This document shows positions 40,408-50,083 of a DNA stretch of 64,000 nt, in pieces. The position numbers were made by a program, and so were the translations under genes. Every line of letters starts with the position of its first letter. The stretch's first letter is position 1. The stretch spans positions 55,304 to 119,303 of the forward strand of contig RSEH01000149.1 of NCBI GenBank assembly GCA_006503475.1, given 5' to 3'. The notes below the pieces were generated by a model. It did not search any database. It was given only the letters and a program-made list of their open reading frames with translations, and was not told the DNA's origin. Source of the DNA: Stentor roeselii. Lineage: Eukaryota > Ciliophora > Heterotrichea > Heterotrichida > Stentoridae.

Positions 40408-40980
40408 TTAAAAAACTCTGCAAATGCATTCGTTGCTGTTTGATTTGTTTTTAATTACGGACTTCAAGTTGCTTCCAACTCTTTTTAAGTCCTGCTCAAG
40501 TTCACTGAATTCTTTTTCCTTGAGAAAGATTTCTTTTTTGTTTTCATCTACTTTTTTTCGGGTGTTTTGAAGTTCCAGGTAAAGTTTCGCTGTTTTTTCA
40601 AGAATTGTCTTCATGTCGAACTTTTCTTGTTCCTCAAATTTTACCGAATTTTTAACTTCTTCTTCATTTCCACATATTGAATCCCGTTTTTCCTTATTTT
40701 CTATAAGTTCAGGGTCATCTAGACTGATGTCAGAGTCAAGAAGACTCCTGCTTAAACTTTTATAGCTCATAAAACTATTCGTCAGTTCTTTTTTCAGCTG
40801 GGTGTTTTTTTTCAACATCTCTTGGGCTTCTGGTGATAAATGGTTACCTGAAGTATCTTCTTCAGTAAGGAGACTGTTTACTTCTGAAGCCTCTGAATGT
40901 GATTTGGATTCTTCTTCAATGTCACTGTTGTTTGAGTGGTTCTGGCTCTCTGGGTCGTCCAAGACTCTGTATTTAAACAT
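40408..40980 (-). CDS. Acidic coiled-coil protein ending in C-R-V-F
   Basis: The 190-residue protein is very acidic (many Glu, Ser, Asp) up to about residue 115. A charged coiled coil follows (about 120-175) and the C-terminus is NECICRVF, a CaaX-like box with an extra Cys nearby. It resembles the protein at 45084 in both the helix (ILEKTAKLYLELQ against LIKHIAKLSVEVD) and the Cys ending, so the two may be diverged paralogues. Probably membrane-tethered by a lipid; function is unknown. Confidence 0.7.
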   Translation of the reverse strand: MFKYRVLDDPESQNHSNNSDIEEESKSHSEASEVNSLLTEEDTSGNHLSPEAQEMLKKNTQLKKELTNSFMSYKSLSRSLLDSDISLDDPELIENKEKRDSICGNEEEVKNSVKFEEQEKFDMKTILEKTAKLYLELQNTRKKVDENKKEIFLKEKEFSELEQDLKRVGSNLKSVIKNKSNSNECICRVF

Positions 40981-41322
40981 TTTCTTTTAGAATTATTGAG
41001 TATTGGAATTGGTCACTAGGACTATTTAATGGTATTTATTTAGAGTGCCAGGTTTAATAGAAAAGTTATTTGATTAAAAATAGCTGATCTGAATAAGTTA
41101 ATTAATTAATTGAATGTTATTTTTTGACACATTCCAAAGACCAGATAAATAAAAACTGGTATTTTAAGTTTAAGGGTTAAAGTCTAAGTAAAAACTGTGA
41201 ATTCTACAAATGAAATATTTTTGTTATAGAAACAGTCTTTTTGCTATACACAGTAAGTTACTCCTAGATTGAAACAAGTTTTATTGAATAAAAAATCCAT
41301 TATTTACATTTCTTCTAGATAA
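40981..41322. other. Non-coding interval
   Basis: A divergent AT-rich spacer between the acidic coiled-coil gene and the Myb gene. It contains a 'TAATTAATTAATTGAA' run near 41100. No gene was seen. Confidence 0.6.
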
Positions 41323-41958
41323 ATGTCAAAAAGAACAAGGAGTTTCTGGTCGTCAGAAGTAACTTTAAAGTAGGAAGACCAGTTACTGAAAACTCTTAAA
41401 GCTTCTTCCATTCCTTTGAAATGGGCAAGCATTGCAAAAACAATGTCAGAAAAGTTCCGACCAAGAACATCAAAACAATGCAAAGAAAGATGGATTAACT
41501 ACCTCCGTCCTGATATTTCATTCAAAAAGTTGTCAAACAAGGAAGAAATTCTTGTATTTAAATACTTAAGAGTATATGGGAATCACTGGTCAGAAATAGC
41601 TGAAAAACTTAAAGGGAGGACTGAAAATTCTGTCAAAAACTACTTCTACAGTACTATAAGGAAGAACATCAGGAAAGTTAAAAAGACCCTCGCTCTTTCA
41701 GCTGATTTTGGAAAAAGAATAAAAGACCTGATGAATGATTCTTTTTGGGCTGGATTAATTTTTTGTAGGTCGAAAGAATGTGTGAAAAAGTTGACGAAAG
41801 TAACTTTAGAGCTACCGAATAAGGGAGAAAAAGAAGTTCTGATCGAAAGTGAAGTTTTATCGAATGATTATTTGAATTTGTTTCTGAATTATGAGCTCTG
41901 CTCTTATTATTGGGATTTTATGAATGAGATGGGGATTTTTAATAGTAGCTTGTCTTGA
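41323..41958 (+). CDS. R2R3-Myb-type DNA-binding protein
   Basis: Two exons joined over the 15-nt intron at 41359-41373 give about 206 residues. The ATG is at about 41323; its exact base could be off by one or two, but the splice is clear. The first repeat reads RSFWSSEEDQLLKTL...WASIAKTM...RTSKQCKERWINYL, with the tryptophan spacing of Myb repeat R2. A second repeat follows (LVFKYLRVYGNHWSEIAEKLKGRTENSVKNYFYS). After about residue 125 no domain is recognised. A nuclear transcription factor is likely; targets are unknown. Confidence 0.82.
41359..41373 (+). other. 15-nt intron of the Myb gene
   Basis: GTAACTTTAAAGTAG, phase 0, with A at position 10. It separates W-S-S-E from E-D-Q-L-L. Without it the Myb signature tryptophan and acidic residues are lost. 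Confidence 0.82.
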
Positions 41959-42502
41959 ATAAGCTCTAATCATAACTTTTAAGGTTTTTATCTGTCTTGG
42001 TCACCATTCATGTAAGGAACTGAATCTAGAAAAAATTTTGAAAAATCGATAAAAAAATTATCAATGATTTTGATCAAGTAGTCAGTTTGAATTAAATGAA
42101 CCAAGTTTCTTAAAAAAAATCGAGGATCGAAAATCCTGGGAGTTTTATATATGTATAATGGTTTCATTTTTCAGTGAAATGGTGAGATTGACTTTCCATA
42201 TTTCCGTATAATAAATTTATTATATTTCTTTGAAATAATATTTAAGTTTTTAGATACTAATTGAATATACATATATACAATAGCTGAATAATCTGCAAGC
42301 ATCCTGCATAAAAATTAATGATGACAATTACTAAAGTCATCATCACAATATAAAACCTGATTCTCATCATTTTCGATGAAAACCAATTTAAATCATTCCT
42401 GAATTCTCTCTCAATAATAGCAAGTACCTTACAACCAAATAAAAATAATAAAAATTCCTCAAAAGCAGCTAAAAATCCGATTTTCTCAAAAACCCTTGAT
42501 AA
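41959..42502. other. Non-coding interval
   Basis: AT-rich 540-bp spacer. It has scattered TATATA/ATATAT runs near 42150 and 42270. No open frame or RNA was seen. Confidence 0.6.
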
Positions 42503-44965
42503 ATGGATTTCTTTAATTCATCCTCAAACGCAACTCTCCTAAGTTCCCTGAAATCAAAGCAAAGCGAGATCCAAAAAGAAGTCGAAAATCTCGAAACAAA
42601 AGTAAAATACATCAAAGAAAAGCCAAATCTCTCTGAAAAAATATGCATTTCCTTAAAAAACGCTTCAGATTCCTTAAACACCTGCATCATATCCTCAAGT
42701 CCCTCATCAAGTTACTTCAAGTTATCCGAGATATCAAAATCAATCCTCGAACAAGAGCGACTGATATCAAAGTACTTGAACCTAACACTAGAGAGTCAAG
42801 CAATACCAAAGTTAATCCAACTCTTTAAACTACAAGTCTCAATCAACAAGTTCACAGAAGACTTTTACACAGAAAAAATCGCTGAAGTACTCGAGTCTTG
42901 CAAAAACAAGTGCAAAGCAGCTGCTTCAAGTAAAGCAGCGGAAATGGCGGAAAACATTGAATTGATTCATGTTCAAAACTCGCAGTTTATTGGAGCTGTG
43001 AAGAAAAATATTGACCAGCTCTGTCTTCTTATTGAACCTGCGATTGAAAAGGCTTTGAATATGTTTGTTGTTGTTCAGCATAGCCCTACACATAAAGAAA
43101 CAGAAGACTTTTCACAGGAAAAATGTGATTTAGAGGAAAAGTTCAGAGAAATTAATAATTATCTTCATATTTTCTCGAGACTTTTTAAAGAATTTACTCA
43201 ATATTCCCAGGATTTTGATACTTTCAGTGAGATTGAGAATAATGATAGTGTTCATCGATTGGAAATTGAAGAATTTGAAAATAAACATCAGTTTTCACTT
43301 GATAAGTCAAAGATGTCTAGAGAAATTGGGAATGATTTTCGTGTTATTGATGAAATTGTGAAAATTGTTGATGTTGATGCTGAAAATCAGAAAATTCATC
43401 TGAAGAAACTTATGAAAATTATGGAATGTCTGGAAGAAGAACATCGAAAATGGGAAAAATATGGAAAAAATACACAGAGGTTCGGGTTTGACCAGGTTAA
43501 ATTTATTCATTCGGCGATTAATGACTTTTTTGGATTGCTGAAAGATAGCATCTCGACTAAGGACCTTTCGATATCGAAACTAGAGAAAATCAGGGAAAAA
43601 GCTCTTGGAGCTAAAAAACACTTCAGGTTTGACAGTTCGATATTTGAGGACCGGAAACATTCTTACATCTTCATCGACCCACCAGAGATACCGAATAGTT
43701 TGTCGAATAGAAGATACCAAGAAGTCACCACGAGTTCCAAATTCATTGAAACCAGCCCCTTCAGCTACGCCGACAACCTTCACTGTGAAAACGAAGCGCA
43801 AAACTATTACAAAGTCGAAAAAGACAGTCTTGAAAATGCAGAAAAATCAGATGAAGACTTAAAAGCGATCCAGCTGGTCTATGAGTCAACAATTAACGAC
43901 CTCCAACAAAAAGATCTAAAAACCCAAGAAATCCTAAAAAAACTCGAAAAAAAGTCAAAAGAATTCAATTCTCGACATTTCTCAATTCTTAAAACCTTCC
44001 ATCAAGACTTAACCCTTCTAAAAACCCGAGTTTCTGAAGAACTTTTAAGTTTTTCTTCATTCCTCGGTCAAAAATTCATTTTTTTAGAAAGAAAAGTCAA
44101 CCTGAATAGAATGTCTTCTCTTTCATCCATGAGTAAAGAGCTGGAAGATCTAAAAGACCTGACCGAAACTCTCGAAATGGAAAAAGAAGCACTTAAAGAT
44201 TCCTTTCAAAGCGAAATTCGAAGATGCATGTCTGAAAATCAAGAACTTAAAAAACTTAATAAAGACTTAAAAGAATCTCTTTTGAAGCTCAGTACGAAAT
44301 ACGAGAGTCAAAACAAGTTAACAAGTGAAATTTTGTCAGTCGTTAATCAACCTGGAGACTCTCTCAGCACTTTTAAGTCAATTTGGCTTATCCAACAGAA
44401 ATTCATCTCAAGAATTCAACAGTTTTTCAATGAAAAAGACTTGGAAGTACTCAGCATGAAGATCATGAATCGTGATGTTGCAAGTCTTTCAGGTAATCGA
44501 AAATTTTATTCACTTATAAACGAAATTTTCCAGGCTTTTGATAAAAATTTAATGAAAATTTCAACAGTTTTCAGAAATTTCACAGAAAAATATACTTTTA
44601 AACTGGAAAAATGCACACATTTGTTAGAAATTTTCAAAAAAATTTATGAAAATGGAGTTCATGGCTGTCTTTTTGACATTGACCAGCAAGGAAACCTTTC
44701 AAATGACCATTCAGAGAGAATTGAAGAACTAGAAAGGTCTCTGATAAAATATAAAAATATGGAACGAGAACTTCAATGCATCATCTCAACAAAAACCTTA
44801 GAACTACAGGAAAGTAATGAAAACTTCAACATTTTGCAAGAATTCACTGAAAACTGCATCCAAGTGATTGAAGAGGTGCGAAATCTCTGCACAGGAAGTG
44901 AAAAATTTAAAGATCTTCTTCCAGCGATTCATGAAATTTTAGAACTTCATGAGAAACTACTATAA
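42503..44965 (+). CDS. Very long coiled-coil protein, unknown
   Basis: The 820-residue protein is Lys/Glu/Leu-rich throughout and predicted to be almost entirely helical and coiled-coil, with breaks near residues 170-200 and 390-430. No motor, kinase or membrane segment is recognisable. It begins MDFFNSSSNATLLSSLKSKQ. Such proteins in ciliates often belong to the cortex or basal-body fibres, but nothing in the sequence proves it. Function is unknown. Confidence 0.8.
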   Translation: MDFFNSSSNATLLSSLKSKQSEIQKEVENLETKVKYIKEKPNLSEKICISLKNASDSLNTCIISSSPSSSYFKLSEISKSILEQERLISKYLNLTLESQAIPKLIQLFKLQVSINKFTEDFYTEKIAEVLESCKNKCKAAASSKAAEMAENIELIHVQNSQFIGAVKKNIDQLCLLIEPAIEKALNMFVVVQHSPTHKETEDFSQEKCDLEEKFREINNYLHIFSRLFKEFTQYSQDFDTFSEIENNDSVHRLEIEEFENKHQFSLDKSKMSREIGNDFRVIDEIVKIVDVDAENQKIHLKKLMKIMECLEEEHRKWEKYGKNTQRFGFDQVKFIHSAINDFFGLLKDSISTKDLSISKLEKIREKALGAKKHFRFDSSIFEDRKHSYIFIDPPEIPNSLSNRRYQEVTTSSKFIETSPFSYADNLHCENEAQNYYKVEKDSLENAEKSDEDLKAIQLVYESTINDLQQKDLKTQEILKKLEKKSKEFNSRHFSILKTFHQDLTLLKTRVSEELLSFSSFLGQKFIFLERKVNLNRMSSLSSMSKELEDLKDLTETLEMEKEALKDSFQSEIRRCMSENQELKKLNKDLKESLLKLSTKYESQNKLTSEILSVVNQPGDSLSTFKSIWLIQQKFISRIQQFFNEKDLEVLSMKIMNRDVASLSGNRKFYSLINEIFQAFDKNLMKISTVFRNFTEKYTFKLEKCTHLLEIFKKIYENGVHGCLFDIDQQGNLSNDHSERIEELERSLIKYKNMERELQCIISTKTLELQESNENFNILQEFTENCIQVIEEVRNLCTGSEKFKDLLPAIHEILELHEKLL

Positions 44966-45083
44966 TAGTTCTCAAATTTTGCATTAATTAAAAGCTCATA
45001 ATTATAATGTCACATAATTATTTTCTCATTTTGGTTCATTCTTCTATAAACTTTGATGGGTTCAGGAATAATAAAAAATAAAA

Positions 45084-45527
45084 ATGTACTCGCTCGGAAT
45101 TGAAATGAGGTTCGATGATAACTACGACCCACTCGATACTATTGAAGAAAGGTCTCAAGAATGCACTCCTCAGGTCGAACTTGCAAGGCAGATCTCAAGA
45201 GATTGGAACAAACTTCAAACGATTTCTTTTAATAACAAATCTGACCTGCTGAGTATCTCTGAAGCTGATGATGAGCTTTTTCAAAATTTTTGTGAGACTG
45301 ATGAAAAACATGAAGAATTCGATGAAAGCACCAGGGTGTTAATTAAACATATTGCTAAGCTCAGCGTAGAAGTTGATCATCTTAAAAAAGTACTGCATGA
45401 TAAGAATCAGGAAATCTTGGAAACTGATTCTGAAAATTCTGACCTTAAAGAAAAAATGAATGAATTAAGTACTGCGAATAAATTTTGGGGAAAAGTAATT
45501 TGCAAAAATAACTGCTTAATTTTTTAG
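45084..45527 (+). CDS. Small acidic helical protein ending in C-L-I-F
   Basis: The 147-residue protein is acidic in its first half and forms a short coiled coil (about 90-130). It ends with CKNNCLIF, a CaaX-like box. Similar in arrangement to the protein at 40408, with a comparable IAKLSVEVDHLKK segment. Probably membrane-anchored by prenylation; function is unknown. Confidence 0.7.
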   Translation: MYSLGIEMRFDDNYDPLDTIEERSQECTPQVELARQISRDWNKLQTISFNNKSDLLSISEADDELFQNFCETDEKHEEFDESTRVLIKHIAKLSVEVDHLKKVLHDKNQEILETDSENSDLKEKMNELSTANKFWGKVICKNNCLIF

Positions 45528-45817
45528 ATGTTTATGGAAACTGGGGTAGAAGTTTTGGGGATTTTTTTGAATTTTGGTTGAAGATGTTATTGAAATTTAA
45601 ATTTTAAGGGTGAGAAATTTAAGTTTTTGGAATATGGGAAATTATTATTATAGTTAATTTTTTTACTAGACTTGTTTAGTTACTTTTCTAACAATTTAAT
45701 ATTAAAATGATGGAGTTTTCAAGTTCTTTCATGTAAAAGTAATATATAAATTCAATATCAAACATTTTATTTATAGTCAAATTTTTTGCATAGATGTAAG
45801 CTGAATTTCTAAAAATA

Positions 45818-46225
45818 ATGGACCCCAGAGTAAAACTTTACTCAGACATTGTATTCTGTACACAGCTCCAAAGACATCACTTCTTAAGCTGGACTCCAAT
45901 AGACGATCACATCCAATGTTTCAAATTAAAACTTGACAAAATGATGAGTAGTACCCCCAACATATATCTAATCCCTTCAATAAAAAAATCCAGATACCGA
46001 TGCTATCGTTGTGCCCAATCAGAGCAAGACCATGAATGCCCAGAGGTCCTTTGCGAGTCATGCGGATTATTCCACGATTCCAATCGAGCCATTTGCGAGA
46101 TTTTGATAAAAAGTGACGAAAAACTCACTTCCACAGAAAACATTTACTCAAGACCCTGCACAACTGAAGAACTTCAACAAATCCGATGTTTTAAATGTCG
46201 AAAAATAGGCCATATATGTCCCTAG
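45818..46225 (+). CDS. Small CCHC zinc-knuckle protein
   Basis: The 135-residue protein has an N-terminal non-Cys region (about 1-60) and three zinc-knuckle-like groups: CYRCAQSEQDHECPEVLC, CESCGLFHDSNRAIC and CFKCRKIGHICP at the very end. The last group stops before its final cysteine, so it is incomplete or was cut by a late stop. Such knuckles usually bind single-stranded RNA or DNA. The family is not identified. Confidence 0.7.
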   Translation: MDPRVKLYSDIVFCTQLQRHHFLSWTPIDDHIQCFKLKLDKMMSSTPNIYLIPSIKKSRYRCYRCAQSEQDHECPEVLCESCGLFHDSNRAICEILIKSDEKLTSTENIYSRPCTTEELQQIRCFKCRKIGHICP

Positions 46226-46252
46226 GGGACTGTTAAATAATCTGGTTAATGT

Positions 46253-47026
46253 TTAATTACACCTGAAGTCTTCAGAGACATCGAAAAATGAGGACTTGGA
46301 GAGGTCTTTGACTAGTTTGAAATGATCTTCTTCTACTTTTTTCAGTCGACTTATCTCTTTTCTCTGTGATCTGATCACTTCACACTGCTCGATCATCTGA
46401 CTGACGATATTTTCATAGCTTATCAAAAAGTCAGGGTTGTCTTTGAAGATCCTGGAGTACTCTAAGTTACTTTCTTCGAGTTTCACTTTTTCTTCTTGAA
46501 GTCTTGAGTTGATATCTGAAAGGTTGTTAAGTTTATTGATCAAGTTACTATTTTCCTTCCGAATTTTCTCAAGTTTTTGCAAAAGGTCATCTTTCGCCAT
46601 TTTGTAAATCATTTCTTTCATCTTTTCTTTTAAGCTCATCAATAACTTGTCGAAAGGCTTTAATGTTGAAATTATTTCGTCGAGTAAGGTTTCGAATAAT
46701 TCCAGTTCATTCATGTATTCCGAGTCGCCTTCTTTGAACTTTTCAAGTCGGTCTTTTAGAAGAAGTTCGAAGTCTTCAGGCTTTGAAAGTTTTGAAGGAA
46801 CTTCGAAACTTTGGTCGATTAGAGACCTTTTGAAGTCTTTGAACTTTATGGTTTCTGATATGTTTTCAGTGAAGCCGAGCTTGTAAGCTGGTGAAGCTTG
46901 CTTCACTGAGATTAATGATTTCACTGATCCTGACTTTGAGTGAATTCTTGCGTAAGGGGATTCGGTTAAGTCGATGCTTATCTTTGACTTGGATCGTCTT
47001 TTTCTTATGTTTACTGATGGAAGCAT
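46253..47026 (-). CDS. Coiled-coil protein, paralogue A
   Basis: The 257-residue protein has a basic Ser-rich head, a coiled coil (about 95-235) and the motif SYENIVSQMIEQCEVIRSQ near 205. It is paralogous to the next gene upstream on the same strand, which shares the motif as NYNNIIDQMIGQCKVIDGL and the same domain order. Function is unknown. Confidence 0.78.
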   Translation of the reverse strand: MLPSVNIRKRRSKSKISIDLTESPYARIHSKSGSVKSLISVKQASPAYKLGFTENISETIKFKDFKRSLIDQSFEVPSKLSKPEDFELLLKDRLEKFKEGDSEYMNELELFETLLDEIISTLKPFDKLLMSLKEKMKEMIYKMAKDDLLQKLEKIRKENSNLINKLNNLSDINSRLQEEKVKLEESNLEYSRIFKDNPDFLISYENIVSQMIEQCEVIRSQRKEISRLKKVEEDHFKLVKDLSKSSFFDVSEDFRCN

Positions 47027-47049
47027 TTTTATTGGTACATTAGTTTGGA

Positions 47050-47826
47050 TTATTCTGGGATTTCTAAAAAAGATAAACTTCCTTGGTGCTTTAGTTGTAG
47101 TTTTAGCTCGTTTATTATTTTTGCGTTGGCCACTTCACCTTTCCTCAAGCTTTTATTTTCCTTCTTCAACCCGTCTATAACCTTGCACTGTCCAATCATC
47201 TGATCAATGATATTATTATAGTTTATCAAAACCTCAGGTTTGTTTTGAAACAATCTTTCATACTCATCTTGACTTTTCCTCAGTCTTTCATTCTCATTAA
47301 GTAAATCCTGATGAATTTTCGACAAAGAGTTAATTTTTCCCACCAGTTCCAAGTTCTTTTTCTTAACTTTTTCAAGTTTTTGATGCAAAAACATCGAAGA
47401 ATACTTCAAAAAACTCTCTTCATAATGTTTCCGAAGACTCATCAAGACCGAGCTAAATTTATTGAAGTAAGAAGAAAGTTCAAAAAAGACGCTGTCTAAA
47501 ATTTCTATCTCAGAATTCCAAGAACTCGACCCAGATTCGAACTTGTTCAGCCTTTCTTTCAACTTTTGCTCTAATTCTTTTGCTTTTGACTCTTCAAGTT
47601 TCCTGGAATCGAAGTTGATTGTTGAGACTCTTACAAGAGGCTTTGGGTTTTGCGTGAAAGGGGTCAGAGTGTTTAACAATGAATGACGTTTTTTTGGGTC
47701 AGAGTGGACTTGAGTCTTTAGTGACTTCGATTCGGATTTTTCTGAGTAAAGAGAAAAGCAAGAAGTGTGTTTTTCGTGGTTTAGTTTTGAATTTGATCTA
47801 TTGAATTTGGTGGATTCTAGTTTCAT
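47050..47826 (-). CDS. Coiled-coil protein, paralogue B
   Basis: The 258-residue protein has the same layout as the neighbour at 46253: basic Ser-rich head, coiled coil and conserved QMI-QC-VI segment. The two are head-to-tail, 23 bp apart, and presumably arose by tandem duplication. Overall identity is low, so the duplication is old. Function is unknown. Confidence 0.78.
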   Translation of the reverse strand: MKLESTKFNRSNSKLNHEKHTSCFSLYSEKSESKSLKTQVHSDPKKRHSLLNTLTPFTQNPKPLVRVSTINFDSRKLEESKAKELEQKLKERLNKFESGSSSWNSEIEILDSVFFELSSYFNKFSSVLMSLRKHYEESFLKYSSMFLHQKLEKVKKKNLELVGKINSLSKIHQDLLNENERLRKSQDEYERLFQNKPEVLINYNNIIDQMIGQCKVIDGLKKENKSLRKGEVANAKIINELKLQLKHQGSLSFLEIPE

Positions 47827-48594
47827 TTATATTATTTCAGGAATATGCCTTGGATTGGAGCTTGGGAGATTTTGGGATTGAAAAGGAATTAGTTAAGTTT
47901 CAGTTATTTTATTGATATTTTGAGGAAATGAGTAGAATTTGAGATTTTTTATTTGAGAATGGGTTTTTTGATTTAAGATTTTTATGGTTATTGATTATTT
48001 TAATAAATTTTGAAGCGTAAGGATTTTAGGTGCATCATTAGGAGGGTTCTGAGGAAGAGAATAAAGAAGCTAATGTTGTGTTTTAAGTTAGGGATATTAA
48101 TAAACTAGAGGAGATTGAGAATTAATTTTCATTTTGATGATTTTTAATAATTATAGATATCTATAAGATATTTTGCAAAGAACAGACAATATTAAACAAT
48201 TTATTCATAACCTTAAGTAATATCTCTATTTATGGATCATGATTAAGAAAAAAAATTCAGAGATTTACAATCTACCCATATTTAACCTCTCCAAATTTAC
48301 AGAAGTTTTTTAAAAAAACTTAAATTTCAAAATTGAAATCCAATAAAATGCTAGATTCAACCTTTACCTTCAAATATAATAAAATGCAAAATTCTTTGCA
48401 AAAATACATTTTTTCCATAAAATATCTAAGATTAATTATTCAATGCTACCTCATTCAATAAAACTAAATAAAAAATCTTCTAAACCAATCAACTCTCCTC
48501 CCTCATCAAACTTTAAAAAAAAATCTAATCCTAAAAAAATCCATCTAAAATCAACTCATAAACCCAAAAACATATTCAAATCTCCATAATTCTA
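47827..48594. other. Non-coding interval
   Basis: AT-rich 770-bp divergent spacer between the coiled-coil paralogue and the ODAD-like gene. Contains poly(A)/T runs and TATCTATAAGATATT-like palindromic text near 48160. No gene was found. Confidence 0.6.
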
Positions 48595-50079
48595 ATGTTT
48601 ACCCCAGACCCCTTCTTATCCACTCCAGCCACCACCCGTTGGAAGAAAAGCCTTCTAAAGTCCCCAGATTCACGTTTTTCAATCTCCGACAACAAAAACT
48701 TACGCCGACTGATCAATTCTCGCGATGCTTCAAAATTTTTAAGCATTTCAGCAACTCCCGGTTTAAACGGTCCAAAAGTATCTCGAAACGAAGACGCAAG
48801 AGAAGTATCGCTTCAACTTGTCACTTTAAAGAAAAAACACGACGTAAACAAAAGTCTCAATCTTCGAAACCAGGTCCACCTGAACCAAGAATCCAAATTC
48901 ATTGAAAAATTCCGAAAAATCGAAGAACGAGTTCAAGAACTTAACGGAAAAACCCTTCAAAACATGCAAAAACTAGAAAAAAAGTGCGAAGAAGTCAAAA
49001 AGCTCCAAGAAGAAGCTTTAGAAATGAGAAAGGTCTACAAACATATGCTGAACCGAATGAGGACGTCTAAACTTTTCATTGATGAACAGTGCTTGAAGCT
49101 GGGTCTTCAGTTGAAAGAAGGCGATCTTCTCTTGGGAAGTGAGGAAAATTTAACCAGAAAGTTAAAAGAAACTAAAATTCAAACAAAAGCTGCTCATTTT
49201 TCTCTTGAAGCTTATGTTGAAGCCCAGACTCTTGAAAGATCTGAACAACTTCAAGTCATCAAAAAAGACGCGGCACTTCAGCAGAAAACTACTGAAAATC
49301 GAGGGAATCGGGTAAGAAGACAAGCTGAAATCGCTGAAGCAGCAGCTGATGAAGAAAGAAATAACAGAGCAGTGCAAATTCGAGAGTCTCTTATTTTAAA
49401 TCGAGTTTTTTACTTTATGCTGGATGTAAAGCTACAGAGTTCTAAAAAACGCTTTGCTTTGATCGATCAGGCCTTTCAAAAAGTAAAAAATCATTACGGC
49501 TACCTGGAACCTGTTGAAATGATTGAAAAAATCCTGACAAAAGAACAAACTTACACTGAACTACTCACAAGTATCAACTCAAACAGTGAAAAAATCACGA
49601 AAATGAATGGAAAAATTCTGGAAATTCAAGAAAAAATCGATTTTGCAAGTTCTCATAAGCCACTTAGTGAAGTTAATAAACAGTGTAAGGCGAAATACGC
49701 TTTTATTCTCAGGGAATCCGCGAATGACAAGCAAAAACTACGTAAAATTAAAATCATTCATGATAAAATCAAGGCCTGGGCCGCTCGTGTCTTGCAGGAT
49801 TTAGGATATCCTGCCTTGCAACGAAAAAAAACACTTAAAGAACATCTTGCTGCTGTTAAAGACTCAATTCTTGCTATTTTGAAGAAGGATTTTAATCTTA
49901 TTCGTAAAAGTAAAGCTCTTGTTGATGGACTCAAAGTTGAACAGGTTTTAATGTTTGTGGCTCGAGGAGAAAAAAGAAGAAGGACTTTTTCTAATCTTCC
50001 TTTTGAGGAAATGGAAATGATTAGAGATGAACTTGTTTTTAATGAGGAAGACGCTTCGAGTCAGAAGAAGTTGGTGTAA
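48595..50079 (+). CDS. Outer-dynein-arm docking complex-like coiled-coil protein
   Basis: The 494-residue protein is mainly coiled coil (about 85-165 and 225-400). The block FALIDQAFQKVKNHYGYLEPVEMIEKILTKEQTYTELL (about 282-319) resembles the conserved segment of ODA1/CCDC63/CCDC151 docking proteins (LDxAFxxIK...VxEVxxxFLxQxxTxxxL). If so, it helps attach outer dynein arms to ciliary doublets. This rests on one segment, so confidence is moderate; a search against ODAD1 and ODAD3 would settle it. The next gene converges with a 4-bp gap. Confidence 0.6.
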   Translation: MFTPDPFLSTPATTRWKKSLLKSPDSRFSISDNKNLRRLINSRDASKFLSISATPGLNGPKVSRNEDAREVSLQLVTLKKKHDVNKSLNLRNQVHLNQESKFIEKFRKIEERVQELNGKTLQNMQKLEKKCEEVKKLQEEALEMRKVYKHMLNRMRTSKLFIDEQCLKLGLQLKEGDLLLGSEENLTRKLKETKIQTKAAHFSLEAYVEAQTLERSEQLQVIKKDAALQQKTTENRGNRVRRQAEIAEAAADEERNNRAVQIRESLILNRVFYFMLDVKLQSSKKRFALIDQAFQKVKNHYGYLEPVEMIEKILTKEQTYTELLTSINSNSEKITKMNGKILEIQEKIDFASSHKPLSEVNKQCKAKYAFILRESANDKQKLRKIKIIHDKIKAWAARVLQDLGYPALQRKKTLKEHLAAVKDSILAILKKDFNLIRKSKALVDGLKVEQVLMFVARGEKRRRTFSNLPFEEMEMIRDELVFNEEDASSQKKLV

Positions 50080-50083
50080 GTAG

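Noticed and set aside
46190-46260. Further exon completing the last zinc knuckle
   Set aside because: No 15-nt GT...AG intron follows and the next frames carry stops.
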